A stretch of 33,957 nucleotides of DNA. It comes from Candidatus Opitulatrix roisinitermitis (GTDB lineage Bacteria > Actinomycetota > Actinomycetes > Actinomycetales > Bifidobacteriaceae). The position numbers and the translations under genes were made by a program. The notes beneath the pieces are model-generated. The model searched no databases. It worked only from the letters and a program-made list of their open reading frames with translations, and was not told the origin of the DNA. Location: contig JAITRN010000042.1 in NCBI GenBank assembly GCA_031288355.1, forward strand, positions 1-33,957, written 5' to 3'. Shown piece by piece: positions 18,444 to 27,136 of the stretch (position 1 is its first letter; every line of letters starts with the position of its first letter).

Positions 18444-19505
18444 CTATATTCTACGTGTGTCTATCCGAATAGCAAAAAAATAATAAAATTCCCATAAGAC
18501 TAAAGCAGCAATAATTATCTCAAACGGCCAAACTATTGGACGAACCACAGGAGATAATGCTCTTTTAAAAATGCTCGAATTCTCAGAAGCCGCAGGTGCT
18601 ATAAAAGATATGATGTCAATTTTACCATCAGAGTGTATATATTGAATATTTCCTATTTTTGCAATATTTTCTAAAACAGAAAAGTTTATTTTTGAAATAG
18701 CATCTTGACCAGTTAGGGGATCTTTTAAAAATTGAGAAACTTCAACATTTTGATTTTTACCAACCTTATCAGATTGACTATTTAAATTATAGGGCTCTAT
18801 TTTTGCACCTTGTGTTGAACCATATCCAATCACCGCTCCTCCGTCTACTGCCCCTTGCAAATTTTGAAAAACAGACAAATCTGGATTTGACGAATTATTT
18901 CCAACATTATTTTCTCCGTCTGATAGAAAATAAATATAATTTTTAGAATAAGCATTTGCGTTTTTCGCTTGACTAAATTCAGCTAAAATTTCACTAACAG
19001 AAATATCTATTTTAGACCCTTGTGAATATTTAGTAATTTGCGGAGTTATAGCATCTATATATGAAATAACCCCCATGCTGTCATAAGTGAAAGGAACTTG
19101 AGTCTGAGCTACAGAATCAAAAGTAATTAAACCAAATTGAGCATCAGTATATAATGAAATTATTTTTTTCATATCACTTTTGGCACCATCAAGTCTGGAT
19201 TTGCTAGCAGAAAAATCTCGAGCATTCATAGAGCCTGTTCTGTCCACCACAAATAAAACATTGCTTTGAGCGCGCGGTTGCAAATTTTCACCAACTTGAA
19301 AAGAAGGCCCCCAAATAATTAATAAAATAAATGCCAAAATGGCAGCTCTTCTCAACCAATCATAGATTTTCGCGTCACTAGCTGTAAAATTGCGTCTAAT
19401 TTGATGAATTTTCATAAATACAAAAATAAAAATAAATAAATTTACAAAAGATAAAATTATCATTGCCCATAGAGGCAAAAAAGGCTCAAAACTCATAAAC
19501 TTCAA
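18444..19505 (-). CDS. VWA-domain membrane protein (BatA/BatB-like)
   Basis: Two N-terminal TMs, MIDAS-like VLFVVDRTGSMNARD, IYFLSDGENN, C-terminal TM. Confidence 0.85.
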   Translation of the reverse strand: MKFMSFEPFLPLWAMIILSFVNLFIFIFVFMKIHQIRRNFTASDAKIYDWLRRAAILAFILLIIWGPSFQVGENLQPRAQSNVLFVVDRTGSMNARDFSASKSRLDGAKSDMKKIISLYTDAQFGLITFDSVAQTQVPFTYDSMGVISYIDAITPQITKYSQGSKIDISVSEILAEFSQAKNANAYSKNYIYFLSDGENNVGNNSSNPDLSVFQNLQGAVDGGAVIGYGSTQGAKIEPYNLNSQSDKVGKNQNVEVSQFLKDPLTGQDAISKINFSVLENIAKIGNIQYIHSDGKIDIISFIAPAASENSSIFKRALSPVVRPIVWPFEIIIAALVLWEFYYFFAIRIDTRRI

Positions 19506-20356
19506 ACAGGGGATATAATACCCAATGCTAAAATCACCGCCAAAGCTAAACCAACCACAATTCTATAATAAACAAATGGTTTAAAAGAATGATTTGAAAT
19601 TAGTTTTAAAAAACCAATAATAACTAAATAGCCTACAATAAATGCCACCAAAGTTGCAATAAACGTCGGAAAAAAACCTGGGAAACTTGTCGTTGGGTTT
19701 TTTATAGTATCAACTAATTCAAAAAGCCCTGAACCAAAAACTGCTGGAATGGCTAGCAAAAAAGAATATCTAGCTGCCGTTTCTCTCCTAAAACCAGCAA
19801 ATAGTCCGGCTGTTATAGAACCTCCTGATCTAGAAACGCCAGGTATCAGCGCCATAGCTTGGCCTATTCCAAAAATTAACGTATTTAAAATATTTAAATT
19901 TTTCAAAGTTTTGTTTTTCTGGCCAACTTTATCCGCTAAACCTAAAATTAAACCAAATAATATTAAAACTCCTGCAGTAAGCCATAAATTGCGAAAAACT
20001 GTTTCTATTTGTGATTTTAACAAAAGGCCTAAAATGACCACTGGAAAAGACCCAATTACTATATACCAAGCCATTACGGCATTAAAATTTTCAGCGCCCA
20101 AACGGCTCTTCCAATCACGGCCAAATTTACCAATCAAACAACTCCACCAAGCACGAAAAAGTTTAATTATATCATGACGAAAATACAAAATCACCGCTGC
20201 TTCAGTGCCTATTTGAGTAATTGCTGTGAACGCAGCCCCCGTATCCCCTATTCCCATAAGTTCAGAAAAAATTCGAATATGAGCAGATGAGGAAATAGGC
20301 AAAAATTCAGTTAAACCCTGAACTAAACCTAAAAAGACTGACTGGACAAAATCCAT
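19502..20356 (-). CDS. uppP: Undecaprenyl-diphosphatase (BacA/UppP)
   Basis: FLGLVQGLTEFLPISSSAHIRI and ALIPGVSRSGGSITAGL signatures; 4-nt overlap with the next gene. Confidence 0.96.
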   Translation of the reverse strand: MDFVQSVFLGLVQGLTEFLPISSSAHIRIFSELMGIGDTGAAFTAITQIGTEAAVILYFRHDIIKLFRAWWSCLIGKFGRDWKSRLGAENFNAVMAWYIVIGSFPVVILGLLLKSQIETVFRNLWLTAGVLILFGLILGLADKVGQKNKTLKNLNILNTLIFGIGQAMALIPGVSRSGGSITAGLFAGFRRETAARYSFLLAIPAVFGSGLFELVDTIKNPTTSFPGFFPTFIATLVAFIVGYLVIIGFLKLISNHSFKPFVYYRIVVGLALAVILALGIISPV

Positions 20357-20372
20357 AAATTATAAAATTAAA

Positions 20373-20558
20373 TTAATTAGAAACTTCTAAACTATCAAAA
20401 TCGCCATCACCATCAGGATCTAATGGGTCATAATCATCATCCGAATCTATAGTAATACCCAATAATCTTTCAGCATCTTCTTCATTATCCACTAAAGCCT
20501 CTTCAATAGACACATTTTCGTCGCTGCCTAGATTATCATCATATATATCTCTTCTCAT
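20373..20558 (-). CDS. Small acidic protein with canonical EF-hand-type loop
   Basis: 61 aa; C-terminal DPDGDGDFDSLE fits the 12-residue DxDxDGxxxxxE loop. Confidence 0.55.
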   Translation of the reverse strand: MRRDIYDDNLGSDENVSIEEALVDNEEDAERLLGITIDSDDDYDPLDPDGDGDFDSLEVSN

Positions 20559-20571
20559 AGTAATAAGTTTA

Positions 20572-20844
20572 TCATAATTTGAAATGCTTTATTTCAAAAA
20601 TAAAAATTATAAAACTGCCTGATAAAATAAATGCTACTAAAGTTAATCTGTCATAAAAAAGATATGGCTGAATGAAAATAAAAACAATGTATAAAACGAA
20701 AATTTTAATAATCCAAGAAAATAAAATCGCAAACATTTTGACAAATGCTGTTTTATTCTTCGTTAAATATATAACGAAAGGAACTGGCAACCAAAATAAA
20801 ACTAAAACAACTAAAGCTAATAAAACGCTATAAAAATATATCAT
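20572..20844 (-). CDS. Small hydrophobic membrane protein, unknown
   Basis: 90 aa, about 3 hydrophobic helices. Confidence 0.55.
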   Translation of the reverse strand: MIYFYSVLLALVVLVLFWLPVPFVIYLTKNKTAFVKMFAILFSWIIKIFVLYIVFIFIQPYLFYDRLTLVAFILSGSFIIFIFEIKHFKL

Positions 20845-20878
20845 TTTTCTACAAACCTAAAACATATAAACTAAACAT

Positions 20879-21529
20879 CTAATTTAATAATTTCATAATT
20901 TTATTTATATACTTATCTTTTTGAGCTTCCAAAGGCAAATTTTCCAATATTTCTATGGCAAATCCTTCCACTAAAACTCTTTTAGCCTGTTTATCAGACA
21001 AACCTCGAGACATTAAATAAAATAATTGTTCCTGATCAAAACGACCTATTGCAGAAGCATGTCCTGCTCCTTTTATATCTCCTTGCAAAATTTCCAAATT
21101 TGGCACTGAATAAGCCTTAGCGCCTTTAGCTAAGATCATATTTTTATTTGCTTCATAGGTATCTGTTCCTTTAGCTGGAGAATTTATAACTACATTAGAA
21201 TTCCAAAAAACTTGTGAATTCTCTCCTAAAAGAACACCTTTATATAAAATATTTGATTTACAGTTTTTTGCATTATGAAAAACCTCTAAATTAAATTTAA
21301 GAGTAACCTTACTAACCACTATATATAAACAAAAAATATTTATTTCCGAATTTGGCTCATTTAATTCAATTTTTAAATCAAGACCTTTAGCAGGGCCAAA
21401 AACAAAAATATAAATTGTTTTCTTTTCATTTTGAAGGATAGACTCAGTCACTGCAATTTGTTTAGCAGAATTTGTCAATTCATAAATTTGAATTTGCATA
21501 TTATCTACTAATATATTTTTCATCTTCAT
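20879..21529 (-). CDS. sufD: SufD-like Fe-S assembly scaffold, short form
   Basis: 216 aa; ILQGDIKGAGHASAIGRFDQEQLFYLMSRGLSDKQAKRVLVEGF is SufB/SufD C-terminal signature; follows sufB. Confidence 0.85.
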   Translation of the reverse strand: MKMKNILVDNMQIQIYELTNSAKQIAVTESILQNEKKTIYIFVFGPAKGLDLKIELNEPNSEINIFCLYIVVSKVTLKFNLEVFHNAKNCKSNILYKGVLLGENSQVFWNSNVVINSPAKGTDTYEANKNMILAKGAKAYSVPNLEILQGDIKGAGHASAIGRFDQEQLFYLMSRGLSDKQAKRVLVEGFAIEILENLPLEAQKDKYINKIMKLLN

Positions 21530-21547
21530 GTTGTAGTCCTTATCTAA

Positions 21548-22978
21548 TCATCCAACTGAATTTGTCATTTGCAAGTCAATTAGACGATTTAGCTCCAAAG
21601 CATATTCCATAGGCAGCTGTCTAGCTATTGGTTCTATAAAACCTCTCACAATCATAGCTCTAGCCTCTTGTTCACTCAAACCGCGGCTCATAAGATAAAA
21701 AAGTTGTTCTTCGCCAACTTTTGAAACTGTAGCCTCATGTCCTAAACTAACGTCTTCTTCTTGAATATCGTTATGCGGATAAGTATCTGTGCGCGAAACC
21801 GAATCTACTAAAAGAGCATCACATAAAACAGTAGATTTAGAACCAACAGCACCTGAATCGATTCTAACTTTTCCACGATAACTAGTTCTGCCTCCTTGTC
21901 GAGAAACAGATTTTGAAATTATTGAACTTGATGTCCGAGGAGCTAAATGAATCATTTTCGCTCCAGTGTCTTGCTGCTGAACACCGCTAGCAAACGATAA
22001 AGACAAAGTTTCGCCCCGAGCATTTTCGCCTGCTAAAATACATGTTGGATATTTCATAGTTGTTTTAGAACCAATATTACCATCAACCCATTCCATAACA
22101 GCATTCTTTTTGACTAAAGCCCTCTGAGTGACTAAATTATAAACATTATTTGACCAATTTTGAATAGTCGTATATCTAACCCTAGCATTCTCTTCTACGA
22201 TTATTTCAACCACTCCAGTATGCAAAGAATCACTAGTATAAATTGGTGCTGTACACCCCTCAATATAATGAACATAAGAAGAAGCATCAGCAATAATTAA
22301 TGTCCTTTCAAATTGTCCTAAATTCTGAGTATTTAAACGAAAATATGCTTGAAGAGGTATATCAACATGAACTCCTTCAGGGATATAAACAAATGAACCA
22401 CCTGACCAACAAGCCGTATTCAGGGCGGAAAATTTATTATCATTTGAAGCAATAACTTTACCAAAATATTTTCTAAAAAGCTCGGGATATTTTTTTATAG
22501 CAGTGTCAGTATCTAAAAATATGACACCCTTATCCGCTAAATCTTTTTGAATAGATTGATAAACCACTTCACTTTCATATTGAGCAGCCACACCTGAAAC
22601 TAAAGCTTTTCTCTCCGACTCAGGCACGCCTAATTTTTCATAAGTTTCTAAAATATCATCTGGCAAATCTTCCCATCTATTTGCTTGATTTTCCAGCGGG
22701 CGAACAAAATATTTAAATTTATTATAATCAAAATCAGATAAATTAGCTCCCCATTTAGGCATAGGCATAGCAAAAAATTGTTCCAAAGCTTCTAATCTAA
22801 TATCTAACATCCATTTAGGTTCTTTTTTAGCAGCTGATATTTTTTTAACTATCTGTTTATTTACGCCTATTTCGGCATTTTGACCTAAATCCTTAGAGCT
22901 TTTCCAGCCATAAGAATAGTCTTGAAATTTATCAATTATTTTTTCGTCAGTTTCTTGTGAAAATTTCTGTGATTTCAT
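21548..22978 (-). CDS. sufB: Fe-S cluster assembly protein SufB
   Basis: 476 aa; ACWSGGSFVYIPEGVHVDIPLQAYFRLNTQNLGQFERTLIIADASSYVHYIEGCTAP, HEATVSKVGEEQLFYLMSRGLSEQEA. Confidence 0.98.
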   Translation of the reverse strand: MKSQKFSQETDEKIIDKFQDYSYGWKSSKDLGQNAEIGVNKQIVKKISAAKKEPKWMLDIRLEALEQFFAMPMPKWGANLSDFDYNKFKYFVRPLENQANRWEDLPDDILETYEKLGVPESERKALVSGVAAQYESEVVYQSIQKDLADKGVIFLDTDTAIKKYPELFRKYFGKVIASNDNKFSALNTACWSGGSFVYIPEGVHVDIPLQAYFRLNTQNLGQFERTLIIADASSYVHYIEGCTAPIYTSDSLHTGVVEIIVEENARVRYTTIQNWSNNVYNLVTQRALVKKNAVMEWVDGNIGSKTTMKYPTCILAGENARGETLSLSFASGVQQQDTGAKMIHLAPRTSSSIISKSVSRQGGRTSYRGKVRIDSGAVGSKSTVLCDALLVDSVSRTDTYPHNDIQEEDVSLGHEATVSKVGEEQLFYLMSRGLSEQEARAMIVRGFIEPIARQLPMEYALELNRLIDLQMTNSVG

Positions 22979-23068
22979 TATACTAATCTCTCATTAACAA
23001 TAACCAAAAAATATCAATACATCTTACTAAATTCCTGCTTTCCATAAAATTAGTATATCAATGTTTTA

Positions 23069-23587
23069 TCAGTTTTCTTCTGTTTGAATAGCCTTAGAGA
23101 CAAAATTTACAATATTAGATGTACAGTTCATTATTTGTTCTAATGTTATCTCAAAATCCTCCATATCGCCATACCAAGGATCAATAATATCTTCAACACT
23201 GCCCCCTCTATCAATATAAGGATTTGGCTTTGAAGTTATTTCAAATTGTTTATACATATAAACTTTTTGCGGATTTGCGCCCGCTTTTAATAAATAATTT
23301 GCGTGTTTATGTGTAAAGGGCAAAAATAAATCAGATTTTTTCAATTCCTGACTAGTTATCTTATGAGATCTATGTTCTTCTATATCAGTTTTTTGATCAG
23401 CATAGCTGGAAGTTTTCAAGGTTTCTGCTGCCCTCTCATCCATTGGATTTCCCTCTTCTTCGTCGCTTATAGCAGATGAATTTACTTCAACTTCTTTAAT
23501 TTTAGCAAAAGCTTTTTTCAAAACAATTTTAGCCATAGCAGAACGACAAATATTCCCTGTACAAACTGTATTTATTACATAACTCAT
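23069..23587 (-). CDS. Low-molecular-weight protein tyrosine phosphatase family
   Basis: N-terminal VCTGNICRSAMA (CX5R P-loop) and DPWYGDMEDFEITLEQI (DP motif). Confidence 0.88.
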   Translation of the reverse strand: MSYVINTVCTGNICRSAMAKIVLKKAFAKIKEVEVNSSAISDEEEGNPMDERAAETLKTSSYADQKTDIEEHRSHKITSQELKKSDLFLPFTHKHANYLLKAGANPQKVYMYKQFEITSKPNPYIDRGGSVEDIIDPWYGDMEDFEITLEQIMNCTSNIVNFVSKAIQTEEN

Positions 23588-23647
23588 TTTTTACCAAAAA
23601 CCTTTCTTAAAGCAATTTTTTTAAAAATTAAATCTTATTAAAATTTA

Positions 23648-23681
23648 AACTCAAATTCATAAAAAACTCAAATTCATAAAA
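23648..23681. repeat. Perfect 17-nt tandem duplication
   Basis: aactcaaattcataaaa twice, back to back. Confidence 0.9.
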
Positions 23682-23684
23682 TTT

Positions 23685-24449
23685 TTAAATTCCACCAGCT
23701 GAAAACATTTTTTCAATAGTTGGCCAATCGCCGTTAAACCCGCTAGTGGTAAATGAATTAAAAACAAAACTAGGAAGCCCGCTAGTCACAGCTTGCTTAG
23801 CAGACATAGTTGCTTTCAAAACGTCTGTTTCGCCTTGTCCTGAAGACAAACAACTAGATAATTTCCCCTGATCAAGCCCTGAACTAAGAGCCACAGAATC
23901 ATAATAAGAATCTTCTAAATGCGGAATTTCGGGAGCACCATGATAAGCACCTATACCGCGCGAAAAATAGTCTTTATTCATTTGATTCATAAAATTATCA
24001 TAATAATTATGAAAATTATTTTGGTCTGCGGCGCAATAAGCATATTCAGCAGCCCTTTTTGAATTATCTTTTTCTTCTTGCTGAAGCATATCGGTCAAAC
24101 GAACCTCCAAAGACATTTTATTATTGTCAATATATTTACTATATAATTCAGTTTTGTTATGTATAAGCGCTAAAGAAAATTTGCCGCAATAGCCACACAT
24201 TGGATCTGAATATTCCACAAAATGATTTTGCGCTTTATCAAAATCGCCTAAAACCATGTTTTTATTCCACGGAGTACCTGGATCTGGAGAAAAAGTTAAA
24301 GCACTAGTCGCAGTTGGGCTAGCTTTTGGACTAGCATTATTATTTGAACTTGAAGAATTGAGTGTAATTACAACAACAATCACTGTAATAATAGCTAGCA
24401 AACTAGTAATAACCGCCCCAACTAATAATTTATAAGTTTTATTGTCCAT
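23685..24449 (-). CDS. DsbA-family thioredoxin-fold protein, membrane-anchored
   Basis: N-terminal TM, Ser/Pro/Thr linker, FVEYSDPMCGYCGKF (CGYC active site), cis-Pro region GLPSFVFN. Confidence 0.85.
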   Translation of the reverse strand: MDNKTYKLLVGAVITSLLAIITVIVVVITLNSSSSNNNASPKASPTATSALTFSPDPGTPWNKNMVLGDFDKAQNHFVEYSDPMCGYCGKFSLALIHNKTELYSKYIDNNKMSLEVRLTDMLQQEEKDNSKRAAEYAYCAADQNNFHNYYDNFMNQMNKDYFSRGIGAYHGAPEIPHLEDSYYDSVALSSGLDQGKLSSCLSSGQGETDVLKATMSAKQAVTSGLPSFVFNSFTTSGFNGDWPTIEKMFSAGGI

Positions 24450-24472
24450 ATATTTTCCTTTTTCTTATTTTT

Positions 24473-24997
24473 CTAGTTTTGTTTTTGATTAATTTTCAAT
24501 TGATAAAGCAAATTTAAAATTGCAAAAGCGCATATTAAACATGATATCACTAGTATCAAATTTCCCACTAAATTCATATATGTAGCAGAAATTCCAGAGG
24601 CAAAAAGTGCAATTAACGGCGCTATTAAAGAAGTGCCACAAGTGGGGCAGCCTACGCCTATAAAAGATATAATAAGCGCTGCTCCTTGTAAACCAGAATC
24701 TTTTCCAATTCGACAAATTGTCTTAGCTTCGGAATATTTTTTAGCATAAACCATAAGTGTTATAGTCGTTGCCTGCAAAAGAGATAATAAAATTACTAAA
24801 ATACCATTTACTCCTTGAAAAATATTAGAAAAAATACTCACAAAAATCTGCGCCAAAACTCCAAATTTATCAAATAAAGAAATATTAGAAGCTAATAGTG
24901 AAAAATATAAAGACCCATTAGCTGCAAAAGTTAATATAAAACCAAAAACAAGTAATGAGAGCAAAAAGACCAAACTCAAAAAAAATATTTTTTTCAC
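24473..24997 (-). CDS. Multi-TM protein with intramembrane CPTC motif, putative redox partner
   Basis: About 4-5 TMs; ALIISFIGVGCPTCGTSLIAPLIALFASGI; immediately upstream of and co-directional with the DsbA-like gene. Confidence 0.65.
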   Translation of the reverse strand: MKKIFFLSLVFLLSLLVFGFILTFAANGSLYFSLLASNISLFDKFGVLAQIFVSIFSNIFQGVNGILVILLSLLQATTITLMVYAKKYSEAKTICRIGKDSGLQGAALIISFIGVGCPTCGTSLIAPLIALFASGISATYMNLVGNLILVISCLICAFAILNLLYQLKINQKQN

Positions 24998-25017
24998 ATA
25001 CTAATGCTATCATATAT

Positions 25018-25035
25018 AGATAAATAGATTTATCT
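25018..25035. promoter_or_regulatory. Perfect 7-bp inverted repeat in divergent intergenic region
   Basis: agataaa-taga-tttatct between the CPTC membrane gene (-) and tRNA-Ala (+). Confidence 0.4.
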
Positions 25036-25065
25036 AATATAAAAATTTCTTTTAAAATTATTTAA

Positions 25066-25138
25066 GGGGCTATGGCGCAGATGGTAGCGCGTTTCAATGG
25101 CATTGAAAAGGTCGAGGGTTCAAATCCCTCTAGCTCCA
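25066..25138 (+). tRNA. tRNA-Ala(GGC)
   Basis: Cloverleaf: GGGGCTA/TAGCTCC acceptor with G3:U70 (Ala identity), D stem GCGC/GCGC, anticodon loop ATGGCAT (GGC), T arm GAGGG-TTCAAAT-CCCTC; CCA not encoded. Confidence 0.97.
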
Positions 25139-25200
25139 CTTTAGGCTAATCTTTCACCTTATTTATAATTATTTCTCATAACTCATCATCAAACTAAATA

Positions 25201-25229
25201 TTGGCAAAACCAAGTTCATCTGATAATAT
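25201..25229 (+). promoter_or_regulatory. Candidate promoter for leaderless cdd
   Basis: TTGGCA - 17 nt - TAATAT; predicted TSS coincides with the ATG at 25236; no Shine-Dalgarno seen. Confidence 0.4.
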
Positions 25230-25235
25230 AAAAAT

Positions 25236-25664
25236 ATGGAAAATATTGATTTACTTAAAGAAGCTGCTAAAGCACGGCGAAATTCTTATTCGCCATACTC
25301 AGGATATTCTGTTGGTGCAGCCGTCTTTTGCGATGAAAATATGGTTCATTTGGGCTGCAATGTTGAAAACGCTTCATATCCAGCTTCAATATGTGCTGAA
25401 AGAAACGCCATCACGACTATGGTGGCAGAAGGCATGAAAAAAATTAACAAAATTGCTATTGTCGGCGGATTCTCAGACAACAAAGGAGATAATTCTCAAA
25501 TAGTTACTCCTTGTGGCATTTGCCGCCAAACTATTCGTGAATTTTGCAATCCGGAAACTTGTCAAGTGATTATGGCTCCATTAAATAATTTAGAAAATAT
25601 AACTGTTATGAAATTTTCAGAACTTCTGCCTTATTCTTTTGGACCAGAAAATTTAGAAAAATAA
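25236..25664 (+). CDS. cdd: Cytidine deaminase
   Basis: ARRNSYSPYSGYSVGAA, CNVENASYPASICAERNAI, TPCGICRQTIREFC zinc motifs. Confidence 0.96.
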   Translation: MENIDLLKEAAKARRNSYSPYSGYSVGAAVFCDENMVHLGCNVENASYPASICAERNAITTMVAEGMKKINKIAIVGGFSDNKGDNSQIVTPCGICRQTIREFCNPETCQVIMAPLNNLENITVMKFSELLPYSFGPENLEK

Positions 25665-25749
25665 AATTTGAAAAAGTTAATAATTCTTTCATGTATAAAC
25701 CTTAATTACAGATCAAATATAGATATTATATAATAAACAAAATTCGAAA

Positions 25750-27111
25750 ATGAAAAATATTTTTATAATTCTAGCTGGCGGAACAGGTCAAAGAATGGGC
25801 TCCGCCATTCCGAAACAACTTTTAAAAATTGCTGGAAAGCCAATAATTGAACACACTTTAGAAAGTATTATTCAGATAAATTCAATAGATGAAATTTTAG
25901 TTGTTATACACAAATCAACTATTCAAGACATCAAAAAAATACTGTCTAATTTGAAAACAAAAATTCCAATTAAAATTGTTCTTGGAGGAGAGACAAGAAC
26001 AGATTCAACACTTAATGCTTTAAAAGCTATCAACGAAAACGATGCATATATTTTACTGCACGACGCAGTCCGCCCATTCATTAACAAAGCTATTATAAAA
26101 AGATGTTTAAATGCCCTGAAAAAATATCAAGCTATAGACACAGCTATTGTTAGCACTGACACAATTGTTGGAGTGGATAAAGAAAATTGCATAAATTCCA
26201 TGCCTATAAGAAATTTTATGCGAAGAGGGCAAACTCCTCAATGCTTTAAAATGTCCGCTTTAAAAAAAGCCTATGAATTAGCTAGAAAAGACAAAGACTT
26301 TGTAGCCACTGATAACTGCGGGGTGATTTTTAAATATTTGCCAGATGTAAAAATTAAAGTTGTTGACGGAAGTGAAGAAAATATAAAAATTACCGAAAAT
26401 ATAGATTTACAATTTGCTGACAAAATTTTTCAAATGAAAACCGCTCAAATTTCTGAAAATATCAATATAAATAGTGCTTTTTCAAAAAAAAATGTTCTAA
26501 TTATTGGAGCAAGCTATGGGATAGGCAAATCCTGCGCTCAATTACTATCTAAACTAGGTGCTAACGTTTTTGCAGCCTCCCGAAGTTTAACTAATACTAA
26601 CATAAATGATCCTTTTTCCATCGAAAAACTTTTTAAAGATGTTTATAAAAAGATGAATTCAATAGATTTAGTTATATTAACAGCTGGACAATTAAAAATT
26701 TCTAAACTAATTAATATGGAAGCCGAAACTATAAAAGAACTTATCAACACAGATCTTACCGCCCCGGCATTAGTCGCTAAAACAGCCTATCCTTATTTAA
26801 AAAAATCACAAGGGGAAATAATTTTCTTTACTTCTAGCTCTTATACTAGAGGACGAGCTAATTATTCAATTTATTCTGCTGCTAAAGCTGGCGTCGTTAA
26901 TCTAACACAAGCCCTTTCTGAAGAATGGGCCGACGAAAATATTCGAGTCAACTGCATAAATCCACAAAGAACAAATACTCCTATGAGGTCCGAGGCATTT
27001 GGAAAAGAACCACCTGAAAGTCTTTTAGACCCAAAAGTCGTAGCATTGTGGACTGCAAAAACCTATGCCGCAAATATCACTGGACAAATTGTAGACGTCC
27101 GCCTAACCTAA
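25750..27111 (+). CDS. Bifunctional cytidylyltransferase (IspD/TarI-like) - SDR oxidoreductase fusion
   Basis: N-term IFIILAGGTGQRMGSAIPKQLLKIAGKPIIEHTLE, LLHDAVRPF; C-term VLIIGASYGIGKSCA Rossmann motif and YSIYSAAK (YxxxK). Confidence 0.92.
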   Translation: MKNIFIILAGGTGQRMGSAIPKQLLKIAGKPIIEHTLESIIQINSIDEILVVIHKSTIQDIKKILSNLKTKIPIKIVLGGETRTDSTLNALKAINENDAYILLHDAVRPFINKAIIKRCLNALKKYQAIDTAIVSTDTIVGVDKENCINSMPIRNFMRRGQTPQCFKMSALKKAYELARKDKDFVATDNCGVIFKYLPDVKIKVVDGSEENIKITENIDLQFADKIFQMKTAQISENININSAFSKKNVLIIGASYGIGKSCAQLLSKLGANVFAASRSLTNTNINDPFSIEKLFKDVYKKMNSIDLVILTAGQLKISKLINMEAETIKELINTDLTAPALVAKTAYPYLKKSQGEIIFFTSSSYTRGRANYSIYSAAKAGVVNLTQALSEEWADENIRVNCINPQRTNTPMRSEAFGKEPPESLLDPKVVALWTAKTYAANITGQIVDVRLT

Positions 27112-27136
27112 ATTTTATTTTTTTACCTCGCTAAAA

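Noticed and set aside
19749-20177. 142-aa plus ORF antisense to uppP
   Set aside because: Fully antisense to a well-supported conserved gene, no domain evidence.
24489-24716. 75-aa ORF in alternative frame of the CPTC membrane gene
   Set aside because: Internal alternate frame; main frame shows coherent TM pattern and CPTC motif.
25201-25437. 78-aa ORF overlapping cdd start
   Set aside because: Different frame from the clear cytidine deaminase motifs.
25066-27136. Integrative element at tRNA-Ala
   Set aside because: No duplicate of the tRNA 3' end seen downstream, no integrase; gene content is housekeeping-like.
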